DNA of 64,000 nt from Ciona intestinalis (Eukaryota; Chordata; Ascidiacea; Phlebobranchia; Cionidae). The notes below the pieces were generated by a model. The model searched no databases. It was not told the origin of the DNA and saw only the letters and a program-made list of their open reading frames with translations. Positions within the stretch are counted from its first letter, which is position 1. Every line of letters starts with the position of its first letter. A program made the position numbers and the translations under genes. Below, piece after piece: positions 33,401 to 46,000 of the stretch. The stretch covers positions 149,114-213,113 of the forward strand of contig NW_004190470.2 of assembly GCF_000224145.3 (NCBI RefSeq). The letters are read 5' to 3'.

Positions 33401-35221
33401 CTCCACTCATGCCCAGCTAGCTCCCACCACCAAACCCACATCAGAATCGAAAGCTGCGTTTCAAGGTCGACGTAACAATAGCCCATTATCATATCAAGCA
33501 GCGCGGTGCCGCCTCATGCGTGACGGTTAATTGACAACCTAAATATGAGGTCACAAAGGCCACTGTGATCTCATTGTTACCGTGAGCTTGGTTGTATATT
33601 CAGAAAACAAATTCTGGGAAGAAACCCTCGGAAGTATTTGTATGCTACTTGACTTTCACAAAAATGGCGGTGTCAGGTTAAGCTGCGTTGAAATGAATGA
33701 ATGGATAAATATAACTTTATCTTCGCGTGGCCGGAAAACGACAGTCGTTACAACACTGGTGTTCATACACCTGCCTTTGGGAAGAAATATTCGGAAGTAT
33801 TTGTATATCACTTGACTTTCACAAAAATGGCGGCGTCAAGTTAAGCTGCGTTAATGAATGAATGAATATAACCTTATCTTCGCGTGGCCGGAAAACGAAA
33901 GTCGTTATTACACGGATGTTTATACACCTGCCTACAGCCTAATAATTGAGAAACCCCATTAGTAACCACTGGGTTGGACAGCAATTGCCGTTAAGTGTCT
34001 TGTCTAAAGACACATACGCCCACAATGCTATCATCGACGAGTCTTGAACCGATTACCTCTGGGTTATAGGCAGGCGCGCTAACCGCTTTGCTACGGCGCC
34101 GGACGAATGTGATATATTTCAATAATAAAAATTTATTTATTTTTTTCGATTACGGTAGCAAAGATTAAGAAATATTTAAAACGAGAAGACAGGATATGGC
34201 GACAAAACACCAGTTGTTAAAACACGCTTACAGTTAAAAACATATTTACATTTAGTTGAAAGAAAAAAATCGTGGTCGCTACACCTAGCAGATAAAAGGT
34301 ACCACCAAAATTTACATTAATGAAACATTCCCTCTAGGTTTTTTCGGTGTATAAGTTATAATATGATACTGTGGGAAAATGGGACACGTTTAGCACAGAA
34401 TATCCAAATATCCTGATCGTGTTTTAAACAATTAAAAACGGTCTATTGGAGTCGTGAGAATCCAGTTTTTAATTTTTTTTTAATGTTCTTTGTTTACTAC
34501 CAAATGGAACGAGAAATAGGAATGAAAAGGTGTCCCATCTTTCCCCACCTTACAATACCTTACTATTGTTAAAATTAAGTTACAACTTCAACAGGGGGCA
34601 GACAGGAAAGGATTGTCGGCGATCAGCGAAGAAATTCGTGAGTTAGCTTCCAAGGCAAGAAGTGGAAAGTTACAACCGCATGAATACCAGGGTGGATCCT
34701 TTACGTGAGTTGCTACGTCATAAATATCGGTATTAAGTAAGTCATATTTATTGTTAAAGTATGACCTTTTTGTCAAAAATGACTTTTTTTGTTAAAATAT
34801 GTCTTTTTTTTGTTAACATATGACTTTGTTGTTAAAATATGACACACATTACGATTTTCGATGGCTGCTACGCTAGCTGTAATAATGACGTCATCAACTT
34901 CTGTGACGTAAATTTTTGTGACGTCATCAACTTCACAGCATCTCAAATCTCGGTATGTTCGGGGTAAAAGAGTTCACCGCAGTTATCAACCCGCCGCAGT
35001 CCTGCATTATGGCAGTGGGCGGGACCAGAGTCCGGCCCGCCTCGTCCCCCGTTGACCTAGACGATGACGTCATCAGTGACGTCACGGAATCGGCGACGGA
35101 CAGCGTGATGACGGTGACGATGAGCAGCGACGCTAGAGTGGTGGACGACGAGTTGGCGTCCAAGTTTCTTTCCACGTTCAAACAAAACATGGAGAACCCG
35201 CTGTATATGGGATTGCTGTGA
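27482..35221 (+). CDS. PDHX: Pyruvate dehydrogenase E3-binding protein (PDHX)
   Basis: Ten exons: 27482-27563, 28056-28133, 28789-28889, 29209-29390, 30499-30597, 31240-31381, 31792-31948, 32640-32812, 34595-34704 and 34939-35221, 468 aa by exon sum (human ~501). Exon 1 encodes a basic mitochondrial presequence ([18 protein letters not shown]). Exons 2-4 form one lipoyl domain with ETDKAVV around the lipoyl lysine. Exon 5 is the E3-binding domain ([19 protein letters not shown]). After a Pro/Thr linker, exons 7-10 form the acyltransferase fold ([53 protein letters not shown]). The E2 active-site motif HRVVDG is replaced by ARVVDD, as in PDHX, so it is a structural, non-catalytic subunit that anchors E3 in the matrix complex. 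Introns carry MITEs, SINEs and repeat B. Confidence 0.95.
28573..28727 (-). mobile_element. SINE-like repeat B, reverse orientation
   Basis: Reads acgacaggttatagcgacaa...gaaaataagcgtggtcgct, the complement of the 12854 and 15989 copies. Lies in PDHX intron 2. Confidence 0.75.
29812..30455 (-). mobile_element. MITE split by a hAT-type MITE
   Basis: Left end gagttggggaagatgggaca stops at 29832. The remainder (cacatttggtagtaaataaa...cccatcttctcccactctac) resumes at 30285. The inserted element occupies the gap. Confidence 0.9.
29833..30284. mobile_element. hAT-type MITE nested in another MITE
   Basis: 452 bp with the same TIRs as 26746-27169 (TAGGGATGCACATTACAG...). TGGGACAC, part of the host MITE's end, is duplicated on both sides (29825-29832 and 30285-30292). 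Confidence 0.95.
30651..30790 (-). mobile_element. Composite SINE, 3' part
   Basis: Reverse-oriented tail, gaatgaatgtaactttttta then tgttataaaacaggttttct analogues, ending near the tgtacctttgc region. The head fragment may be the piece near 31445-31560. Confidence 0.65.
31959..32372 (-). mobile_element. Composite SINE, nearly full length, reverse
   Basis: Tail first (aatgaatgtaacttacttta, tcgcgtggccgaaaaagg), then body (ggacaacccattagtgac), then head (aacctctgggttggaggcaa...tgctacggcacc). A duplicated or inserted stretch near 32020-32095 makes it longer than other copies. PDHX intron 7. Confidence 0.85.
32913..33112 (-). mobile_element. MITE, reverse orientation
   Basis: Ends tagtagggtgggggaagatg and cccgtcttaccccactttac; PDHX intron 8. 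Confidence 0.9.
33618..33940 (-). repeat. Direct duplication of a ~162-bp unit carrying a SINE tail
   Basis: Units 33618-33779 and 33780-33940 share cggaagtatttgtat, actttcacaaaaatggcgg, taagctgcgtt and the SINE tail cttcgcgtggccggaaaacg. They represent flank plus SINE 3' end duplicated together. Confidence 0.85.
33845..34106 (-). mobile_element. Composite SINE, reverse, with head
   Basis: From the tail (aatgaatgaatataacctta) through cccattagtaaccactgggt to the head with the B-box complement (cttgaaccgattacctctgg) and tttgctacggcgccgga. Confidence 0.85.
34137..34288 (-). mobile_element. SINE-like repeat B, reverse
   Basis: tttcgattacggtagcaaag...atcgtggtcgctac, complementary to 12854-13025; PDHX intron 8, beside the SINE. 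Confidence 0.75.
34364..34556 (+). mobile_element. MITE
   Basis: Left end gatactgtgggaaaatggga, right end cccatctttccccaccttac; ends 38 bases before PDHX exon 9. Confidence 0.85.
34738..34846. repeat. Short degenerate tandem repeat in PDHX intron 9
   Basis: About four diverged copies of a unit like tgttaaaatatgacttttt. No other structure. Confidence 0.6.
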
Positions 35222-35302
35222 ACTACGTGCACGTTTGTGTTCCGTATTTAGAAAAGTTTATTTTCGCGTTTCCTCTCCGGCCAATGCTCGCTTTGCACGA
35301 GG

Positions 35303-35308
35303 AATAAA
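35303..35308 (+). terminator. PDHX polyadenylation signal
   Basis: AATAAA 82 bases after the PDHX stop codon, the first canonical signal downstream. Confidence 0.7.
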
Positions 35309-37066
35309 GTATTATTTATTGTTGAAACTGTCTGTTTTATTTTCGAAAGATTTTGAGTTCAAACGTTTGTCTCTGTCACTAGGTGATGAGAGAGAGTCAT
35401 TTTAAACAACGGGACGTTTGTAATTTTTGGTCAATGTATGAACAGTGGTTGTGCAACGACAGCAACATACGCGTTTGAGTTTTTACAGTAAAGCGTTATT
35501 TTCGTAACTGAGAAATCGCAATGGCCGTAACAGGATTTTTTTATTTCATTGAAAACAAACTCATTTTGCCCAAATTTGTATTGTGGGTTTCCATGACCTT
35601 CAGTGTCCAGAAAAAAAATATTGACAATACATACTCGATGTGAATTTTACCTAATTTGTGGCTTCGCTACAGAATGTTTGTTACCCAAAACGCAGCTGAC
35701 TGGTGGTCGTATTTCAGTACAACAGCGTAATACACGACAATATAAAACTTTTTTGGGAGAAATATTTTTTCATATTCCCATTCGTGACCGATAAGTATAG
35801 GTCAATAGTTCACTGTTCCTGCGACATCACGTCGCGTATGCGCCTTTTTTGGGTAATGACGTAACGTGCTGACGTCATATACAAGAGGCAATTGACATTA
35901 GAATCGCGCGAGATCTGTCTGCGTGCGGTGCTCGATTGAAGGTAGCTCGTTGCGGGCTGTCGAGTATATGAAGTCCAAGTCATTCCCCTTATTGTCTGCA
36001 AGCTTAGCAAACACTGGAATGGGCGGTGAAAGGAAAGTCTCCATGCTATCAAAACACATTATCTATAAAGCAGCGCGTCGCGTAAGGAACGGATTATTTG
36101 CGCTTCAGCACACCGGGTAATCTTAGACTGACTGGCCGGAATTCGAGGCGTCGTTTCCCGGGTAAATTCAAGACATAGTTGAACTCCAGTAAAGAGAAGA
36201 TCATTCTAATATTGCGAAAACTGACAGAGTAGACGTTGGCTATTTTTGGTAATGTGGTGTAACAATCTAAAGAACCTAACTTCGTTTACAATGTTATATT
36301 TTTTGCATGGCGTAATATTGGTAGATTAGTAATTCAAATACCATAACTAACCTCCCAGCTTACCAAAGGAAAAGGTTTATTACCTGGTATGGTTGCAGTA
36401 ATAATAAGCTAGTATGATTTTTTAAGCAAGAAATTTTCAGAATTTGTGCAGAATTAAAAGTGGCAACCACGGCCGAATGTAAATTAAAAATGTTGTTTCG
36501 TCTTGTTTCCTTTAACAGCATTCTTGTTGTGGCAGGTTTAGTCGTCACCACTAATTATCGCGATAATTGAGACGTGGAGCAGTTTTCCCGTGTCTCGCCG
36601 CGTGAAAACTTCCAGGTTGTGACCCCTGACGTCGGAGAATTGCGTTTCATCGCAATTTGAGCGACGAAAACCGCGCAGAGAGCGTGACGAGTGACGGGAA
36701 ATATATCGAGCAAAAACCAACTCCCGTGGCCCGGACCGATCGGCAGCGATATATCGTTTCACGAGTTAGCATCAGCCGGTGACTGACAGCAAGTGTTGTT
36801 GGGGAAGGAAAAAATTCAAGCACCATTTAGTGCTTGGTTCTCCCGCTGTGTTCAGACTTCAGAGTTTCTCATACGCTAGGACGATCCCGACAGACACAGG
36901 TGCACAGAACTGCCGGCCATAGGAAAACGCAACACATCAGTAACGGAGCAGAAGAATTAAAAATTTATAATGTCTGGGATGTAAAGGAACCAAGGCAAGG
37001 CGAAAACTAAAAACCAATCGCAGATTGAAGATACTGCGTTTCTTGACGACGATACAGTCAAGCAAA
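35309..37066. promoter_or_regulatory. PDHX-SCUBE intergenic region, likely SCUBE promoter and 5' UTR
   Basis: No supported gene. The 35.85-36.95 kb part is less AT-rich than its surroundings and free of MITEs and SINEs, unusual here and consistent with constrained regulatory DNA. A palindromic TGACGTCA (CRE type) lies at 35870-35877. A four-codon upstream ORF (36970-36984) precedes the SCUBE ATG if the leader is unspliced. The start site is not determined. Confidence 0.4.
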
Positions 37067-40000
37067 ATGAGGATTATGATTTTGCAAATATTTTTAATGT
37101 TTCTTGCAGTGGAGGCAGCGAAACGAAAACGGCCAAGTAAGTCAAATTTTAAATATTATTAGATTTAACAATATGTTTCTATGATTTATAAAGTTCGCCA
37201 ATTGCGATTTTCAAATTTATAAAAAGCAATTACGATCAGCTGGCCCGGGGCGTATAGTTGCCAAACCCATCAACTTTAAATCCATCTCCCCAAGTGCTTG
37301 GTATTGGTGGGAACGTTTCGCGGCCGTATCCACTTAAACGTGCTGAGGCTCCGCTGCTAATCCCGACTCCAGCGATTTCAAGCGGGCGGAGAAAAATTGT
37401 GCGACCCCGGAACGCGTCTAAAGTGTTCTCGCCGAGAAAACGACACCGGTTTAGAAGGAAATGGGCCAATTGCAGCGCGAAAGGCGCGAGTTCCCAAAGC
37501 AAGATTGTTAGAGTGATTAGACAGCTCAAGTGCTTTCTGTCAACCGGGTGATTAGGAACCAGCAATCCCATCAATGGCGGGCCAGTCATCGCTCTCATGC
37601 CAGTTTGGGATGGATTTTTGAGTCGACTTTGACTTTTCAACGCTTTCAATTCCACCGCTCGACCTTACCAATGAGGCGTGCCCCATATTCGAGCTGACAG
37701 TCGTGGAAATATTCGCTGAAAATGTTGACCGCAAAACTTTCGCCAAGCTCGCATTAATACGAGGCATTTGCCACGTTGTCACATCATATTTAAAGGCGTC
37801 GCGAGTTTCGAAACGGTTGAAATAACTTTAAAGGTGTTGGTTGGATCCTCAGAATCGTTGATCGTATCAGACTGACCAAACTACGCTGGCAATCGGTTTA
37901 CATAAAACGGAACCCCATTGTATGTTTAACTGTACGGGAAGTGGTTTGATGCGAAAACGGCAATTCACTTTTATTCATGCCCACACACCATATTTCAGCC
38001 TATTTAAGTGGCAAGGTGTAAGTGCCACCGCCTGTCACAATACGATTTACTGATAACCACTTCAAAGCTTCATAGTTCCCGCCACTCCCACGATTGTTTG
38101 CCTATACAGTTGATTGTGACGTCACACACTCCAAGATCGCAATTGAGACGAACTTGTAATTTCACAGACAGTCTTGTTCATGCTGCTGGTCTTAATTCTC
38201 AAACCACAATAAGAATGTTGGCGTATTAAAGTTAAAACAATGAACAAAATAACCAACACAACAATTGTGGCTATTAAACCATAAGAGGCAGGGTTTCAAA
38301 ACGAGAAAAGCTTGGCAACGAAAGTTGTACGTTTAAGTAAAGAATCCTTAGTTTCCGTTGGCGCGTTCTGACCCATTATGACGCATACAAACGGAAAATG
38401 ACGTGTGGACGCGATCCAGGGTGTATCATGGTTGGGGGAATCCCCGATGACGTGAACAGAACCGTGAAGCGCGATTTCCTGAAACTCGAAGCTCGTCGGT
38501 TTTAAGTTTATTTTGATTCGGGTTGGACGCGACTGGCATAGCTGGAAAACAGCAAACACCTTAAAAGAGGTTTTATGTCGAAGCTTCAGTTTCAAACTAG
38601 GAATTGGAAGCCGTTTTCATTAAATTAAATAATCGTGACAGAAACTTGACAGTGGGCACGGGACTTGTAAATACATCACGCGTACGATCCGTGAGACGTC
38701 GGGGTTTAGAGAAAAAATATTGCCGCTGCACGCACGGGGGGAGACTCTGGCTGGGAAACGCAAAATCCGTCTCGACTTTTTACGACTTAGTGGTTCAAGA
38801 ATTGATAAACGAAATATTTACACAACGCCTAAAATAATACTGATGCTACCAAAAGTCGGATATTGAAAAATATTTTTGTCTAACATAGGCGCGTGGGGAA
38901 TTGGAATGACGAGATAAAAAATTAAAACATAAATTGCATATTACTTGCACACTTTTCCTCAGGGCTGATAAAAGTTTACGTTTACAGACGACTATATTGT
39001 TCGTTTTCTTAAAAATTTGACCCGGTTACGGTAATTCTACATTCCAATGCAAACAAACGAATAGTCTTGATAATGACAGCTTCGTCAGCTTTTATAACTC
39101 AGCTTGGTAAATGTTGACCGACCAACAACCAATTTCCGCCACTCAGTCTCAGCACGTGTTTGTTTACCAAAAGGGGTTGTTACCCGAACGTGTCAACCGG
39201 CTCCTGGTTATACGCGCCCGATGTACAAATGCCAAATATGCAATAGCAGACACAATATTCATTAGCGGCCATACACTAACCGCACTTTTGAATTATTGTA
39301 CATTGCCGAAATAAATTGTATATGCTGTCATGCCGTTTACTACCAATTAGATGTATAGAAAATATTTGCTTAACCGCCCGATTGGTATATAGTATTGTGG
39401 GGAAAGACGGGACACCTTTAGCACATAATCTCCAAATGTCCTGATCGTGTTTTAAACAATTAACAACGGCCTATGGAAGTCGTGAAAATACAGTTTTAAA
39501 TTATTTAAAAGTTCTTTGTACCAAATGAAATACCAAATGGAACGAGAAAATCGAACAAAAAGTTGTCCAATCTCCCTCCACCTCACAATACGTCACATGT
39601 CGCACAACTACAGCCCCAATAACGAATGTGAGGTATTAGTGACGCGTAAGTTATAATATGGTTTCAACATTTAGTTAAAACGCTCGGACGACTGTACATT
39701 TTGAGATTCAATTATGTTTTACAATTTTTTTGGTAAAATTTTTATTTAGTAATTCGGACATCTTTTTTTTTTCTTTTAGGTTACAATGCTTGCAGGTGGC
39801 GACACGGTGGATGCGCCCAGCGTTGTGTTTCTTCTGGTCGAACAAGAAGCTGTGCTTGTGCACCCGGATTTAACATAACTTCAAATCGAAGAAGTTGCGA
39901 AGGTAAAGCGATATATAGTAGGGTGAGGGAAGAGGGGACACCTTTGATACATAATATCCAAATATTCTGATTGTGTTTCAAACAATCAACAACGGTCTAT

Positions 40001-43000
40001 GGGAGTCGTAAGGATACGGTTTTATTATTCGTTGCATTTTTTTTTGTTTCCTACCAAATAAGACCAGAAAATGGAATAAAAAGATGTTCTGTCTTAAATG
40101 TAACCTTGATTTTCTATTATTTTGCATACACTCAAAGACATTGGTTATATACAACAACACGTATTTTTGATGTATAGTATTATGTGTTTTAGTACTTACT
40201 GTGAGGTAAGATAGGAAACCGTTAACACTATAATCTCATATTTCCTGGTCGTGTTCTTTTGTACAATTACCAACGCTCTTTTTAGAGTCTCGGTGCTACG
40301 GTCATATAATTTTTTGAATATTTTTTGTTTACCAACAAATGGGACAAGAAAAAAGAACTAAAACATATCTCTTCTTACCCCATCCTACTCCAATATAATA
40401 TAAATAGTATAAAAAATGTAAAATGATGGTTTAGCAGTGTGTATATGTGCTGTAAAAGCAGCTTTTTCTCAGTAGTGGGTTTTATTGGGGCAGGTCAACA
40501 TTAATGACTTAGAAGTGCCACCGTCAAAGTGTTAGTGCGTTGCGTGTGAAAAAAAGAACAAACCAGGTGTTCGTGCACCTTTGAGTATAAAACTGAATAT
40601 TTTTGCTCGCAGATGTGGATGAATGCGCATCAAACAACGGAGGTTGTCAACACACATGTGTCAACAAGCCAGGCACGTACTGGTGCACTTGCAGAAGAGG
40701 TTACACGCTCGCACCGAACGTGAGGAAATGCATTCCTCAAGGTAGGATTTGATCAAACTTCGTTTACATGAGGGTTTAACAATGAAAAAGTATCTCTTGG
40801 TCATTAAATTTGACTGCGCCCAAAATTTGTCCTAAATTGAGGAAAAAATTACATATAAAAGGTAAAGCAAAAGCTTCTGCTGGTAAAATGGTTTAGTAGA
40901 GGAAAGATGGGACAGCTTTAGCACATAACATCCCAAATATCCAGATCGTGTTTTAAACAATTAACAATGATGGTCAATATGGGAGTTGTGAGGATACGGT
41001 TTTATGACTCTTTGAATGTTCTTTGTTTACTATACCAAATGGGCCGAAAAAATAAAAGGTGTCCCATCTTACCCCACATAACAACATTACCTCATTTGCA
41101 TATTCTGCTCGATTACTCCATACATAACAAACATGGCGAATATTGTCTCTATTTTGTTTCACATTACGGTCCCAATGCTTTTGATTAAGCGCCACATTAA
41201 ACAACGTTCGTGCAAAGCGTTTTAAACGTCAATCTTATATACCTTACAACTGCGGTTGAAGGTTCGTGTATTATGTTATGGATCAATATGTTCCGCCAAC
41301 AGCGCTTAAAATAGAGTTATTTTCTGCGTAACGTATGGTGTTGCACATTACTCGTCCGGGTCTCATTTTACTTTGATTTCTAACTGCGTTAGGCATACGG
41401 CTTTCATCAGAAGTATTGAAGTTGTCATCAGATACTCGCTTTTTGCGTTATGCGTGTTTGGTAAACCGCTATTTAAGGCAGTCAGTCACGAATGTCGGTT
41501 TTCTGCAGAGATGTCATGCTTGTTGTGACACAGTCGCTGGTTTTTCATTTTTAAATATAGAATCTAATCCTCTCGAATTTGAAACCAACCAATTTCTTTC
41601 ATCTGCTTTATCCTATCCAACTGTTTTATTTTTTTGCGTCGCGTGATTTATACACTTTATTATTGCATGTCGTTTTCTAGTCGACTTCGGGACATAATAA
41701 ACTATATTTCAAACAGATTTCTAGGTTATACCCGTACACTAGGTATTATAAAAACAAAATTGCCTAAAAATAGACACGAAACTTTTTGGCTTGTTCGAAC
41801 AAAATTCTTGCTGTTTACCTTCAAAGTAACACCGCCAACACGACCTTGACTATTTTAGGGGTTAGCGAAGAGTGAAATTCGATCGAAACCGCAGCTCGTT
41901 TTGCGGGAATTCGAGCCCCGAAATCCCGCCGTTTAGGGATTAAAAGCCCCCTTCGCCGTCATGTTTACGCCAGCGGCCAAAATATCAAACTAGAGCCGAA
42001 GATTTGATTTAGCGAACAAGTGTAATCCTTTAAAAACAACCCAGCCCTGTCCCTTACCATGTCTCCTATTTTAAGCAACCTCTTGCGAAAGAACGTTAAT
42101 TATTCAATGTTGTTTTGTTCTGTCAATTTATGTGTTTGCTATAATACTTAAACAACATTTATGAACTCTTTGCCCTGAAACGGACCAGAGCGATTCTTTA
42201 ACATTTGCACACGATTCTAATATATGCTTGACTTCTTAACATATAGTGAGGAACGACGCTTGTTCTCGATACGGAAGACGGTGCGAACATTTTTGTGTCA
42301 TCAGATCTTCTCAACCGAAGTGTGCGTGTCGTCCTGGTTACCGTCGCCATAGAAACGGCAGGAGTTGCATACGTAAGTGAAAATGACATTCATTTTATTC
42401 TACTTTCGGTGAAAGCCTAATAGGCAGCACACGAACAATTTTAAAAAGTGGCAGTAATGGGCTTATAAAAATTACAACTTCGTTAAAATTATTTTTTCAC
42501 GGTTTACAAAAGCTGTACAGAGATTCAATTCAAAGCATCTATTTCGATTTATATACAATGGAAAGAGTATGACAAAGTACAGTACCGGTGTTTTCAAAGT
42601 GGCGTTTTGCCTCGCATTGTTCGACGGCCATTCATCATAGAATACACACAGCTGTTTTTCGACTCTGCGCTACTAAGTCGAAAATTGTTTTCGCATGGCC
42701 GACCCCAAATATTTTGCCCCAGCGGCTCAGTTTCGATTGTTCGCTCACATTGGATGTTTATGACACAATAAGCTTTATTCATTGCGGAGATCAGTCGCCT
42801 AATGACCCGATAAACTGTAATCTGTGGCCGACCACAAAAAGTGCTTGAAAACGAAAGTGACGGTTTAGGTGTCTGATGATGTCATTTTTTGGGTTTTATT
42901 CGGGCAGGTCCACATTACTGACTCAGAATGCCACCGTGAAAGTGTTAGTGCGTTGCGTGTGATTCACATAAGGTATTAAAAAGTAGTTACGCGAAAGGAA

Positions 43001-46000
43001 GCTTTGACCCTTGGGAGAGAGGGGCCTGGCATCCCGACAGGGCTAACCCGACCCCAGACGGCCAAGACCACTTCATATGGTAATTTGCTAGGGCTTAAAT
43101 TACCCATAACTCATCTGCAAAAGACCACTTTGGTCTAAGGTTTCGCGTTGGCGGACTGGATGCCGATTCGGGTCGGTCTTAAGTTTTGTAAGTCAATTTA
43201 AACACGCGGTACGTATGGGTAACCCACTGCCCCTCGCTCTCCTAATGTTACCCAGTAAGCAGTGAATTCTTGCCCATTTTCAGCCTGGGTACGACTTAAA
43301 TAGAGAGACCGCGCTTAGGGGCAAGCCTAATGAAATTATCGGGATAATTATTTGTTTTCGTCGGCTTTTGCCTCATCAATCAATGCCGGGGTTTGCGTTA
43401 TCAGGGAATCAAGGGCCTCTGTCTTTCAACGACCGCAAGTACTCGATAAACTGCGCTTGTTCTTGCTTGTCGGAAGCATTTAAGCCACGGCTTGACGATA
43501 AAGCGCAGATAAGACACGTCCCAACCGCCCAATACCAACATACTTTGTAAATTAAAAGGATGGTAAATAATATTTAGCGCTTACAGTATCAAGTTGTTTC
43601 CAGTAGCAGCGACTCTGGCTCTTACGATTAAGTTTTCTTTGAACAGTCAAAATTTTGTTCAATTAATATTAAAATCAGTCTAAATCAGGAGTTTTTTAGG
43701 CCGAAAAATATATGTAGTAGGGCGGGTAAAACGGGACACTTTCAGCACATAATATCCAAATATCCTAATAGCGTTTTAGACTATTAACAATGGTCTATGG
43801 GATTCGTGAGGGTATGGTTTTATACTTCTTTAAATTTTCTTTGTCTACTACTAAATGGGACAAGAAAATGGAATAAAACGTGTCTCGTCTTCCCCCACCA
43901 TACTATATTTGGATTATTCAATTTATTCTGATGCGCTGCCTGGAATTACATACTGCGACAATTTCCGAATTGCCAGAAATCTCGCACTGTAGTGCTTAGA
44001 AATTCCACCGACCATTTTGCAACCCGACTCCCAACACTACGCATTTCGCACGTTCTGCATATAATGCAGTAACCCAACTCCGAACAGGTTTGTGTTCGAA
44101 CGGAAACGGGGGGTGCGATCATATTTGCCGTACAAGAACGCAAAGCATGATGTGCGCGTGTCGTCCGAATTATGTCCTTGCAGAAGACCGCAGATCGTGC
44201 ACGGGTAAGCAAAAACATATTCTCACACCAACTAACTTCTACTGTTTCTTTTATTTCTTGTCATAGCTCATAAATACGCTTTTGTTCTCTTTAGTTTTCC
44301 TTGTATTGTTTTCTTTTCTCAATTGCAAACACTAAACCATTTGAACAAGGCCTTCTTACTATCCACATTTGATTCTGTTTCCAGTTAGTTAAAAGTTTTT
44401 AACATTATATAGACATACACGCTAATGTTTAACATTGTCCTATAATGCTCAAATCGTTTGCGGTTTATCAGTTATTTGCAAACTATTCGTTTATGCTTAC
44501 GTCATTGTAGATTATACGCCATTTTAGTTTTATCATATTCAATGGCACCTGCAGTCATAAATTCGCTAACTTGATTTCATACACGTCACGTACACATGAC
44601 GTCATTATGTGTTACGTCAGGAATTTATTATCACAGGCCGAATTCGACATTATAAAGGTTTTAGTAAAAGAAGAAAGAGAACAGCAGGTAGAGCAAGGGC
44701 ATGGTGATATGCAACGACAGGTGTATCTGTCTGTACCATATATCAAAGCACTGTCGTTGTTTAAACCAACACTCGACCGGTGACACTCACTCGCGCATGC
44801 GAATACACAAATCATGGCATCCATTATCGTGCACCTTGATTCACGTTTTCAAGTTTCCAGTTGTCACATGCTAGTTATTCGTAACGTATAGAAACTGTGT
44901 AGTGCTGTGGAGTAAGATGGGACACCTTTAGCACGTAATATCCAAATATAATAATAATATTCCAAACAATTAACAACGGTCTATGCATTGCAGTCGTGAG
45001 ATACGGTTTTCTTATAATTTTGAAATTTTCTTTGCTTACTACCAAATGGGACGAAAATTAGAGTGCAAAGGTGTCCTATCTTCCCCCACCCTACTACATG
45101 ACTCGCGGATAATTCTAGAGCTGGATAAAACCTTTAGATTCATTGTATCATTACCCACTGCATGTGCAATGTACAAATCACACTTATCACTGCATGGTCA
45201 CACATTTTAACGTATATATTTTAACGTTCACTATTTAAAGGTCGCTTTGTCCATGATCTGTACAGATCAGAAACAATATTTTTAAAACTACTGTTAATTG
45301 TAGCACCGGCGGAATTATTACTTTTCATGTTTTTATTTTTTTTTCATATTTTTTTTAAACTTACAATTCAATTTAAATTTCCACAGTGGCACAGTCGGCC
45401 TCATGCGCGGTTGACAACGGAGGTTGTAGCGAGGAATGTGATTCAACACCCATTGGTGTCCAATGCTCTTGTCCTGCAGGGCATGTTCTGGAAACAGATA
45501 GAAAATCGTGCAGAGGTAATTTTAAGGTGTTATCCTTTTCCAGCTTAATGGATAAATTTATTAAGTTGTAAGTCTTACGAAGTTATGTTTTTTTATTAAA
45601 AAATGATGGAAATAACAAAACGCTGTAATATGCAGTTTAACAGAAGGGTCGTGTAATTTTTAATGAGACTTTTCCCCCACCTAGCGGAATAAAATCTACA
45701 TTCTTATATTCTGTTATAGCGTATGTTTTATAGGTCGAATTGTGACATGGTAAATATTTTCACTATGTTCTCCCAGCCTTATTACATTCACTTTGAGCTT
45801 TGGCATTGTGCCTGCGCCAACTTACGATAAATGTCGTGTGGTTTTCGGGTCATTAACTCTACTGGCACTGGGGCGCTTCAAACTGCACGAAGTTTTTTTT
45901 TTATTTCTTTCGTGATTCGCTGTACCTTTCAATTACAGGGCACGGTTTTGCCAACAGTCAATTGGAAAATGCAGAATAATTAATTACAAATAGTTTTCAA

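Noticed and set aside
44571-44783. 70-codon charged open frame in SCUBE intron 5
   Set aside because: No splice sites linking it to SCUBE and no similarity to SCUBE modules; the reverse strand is equally open.
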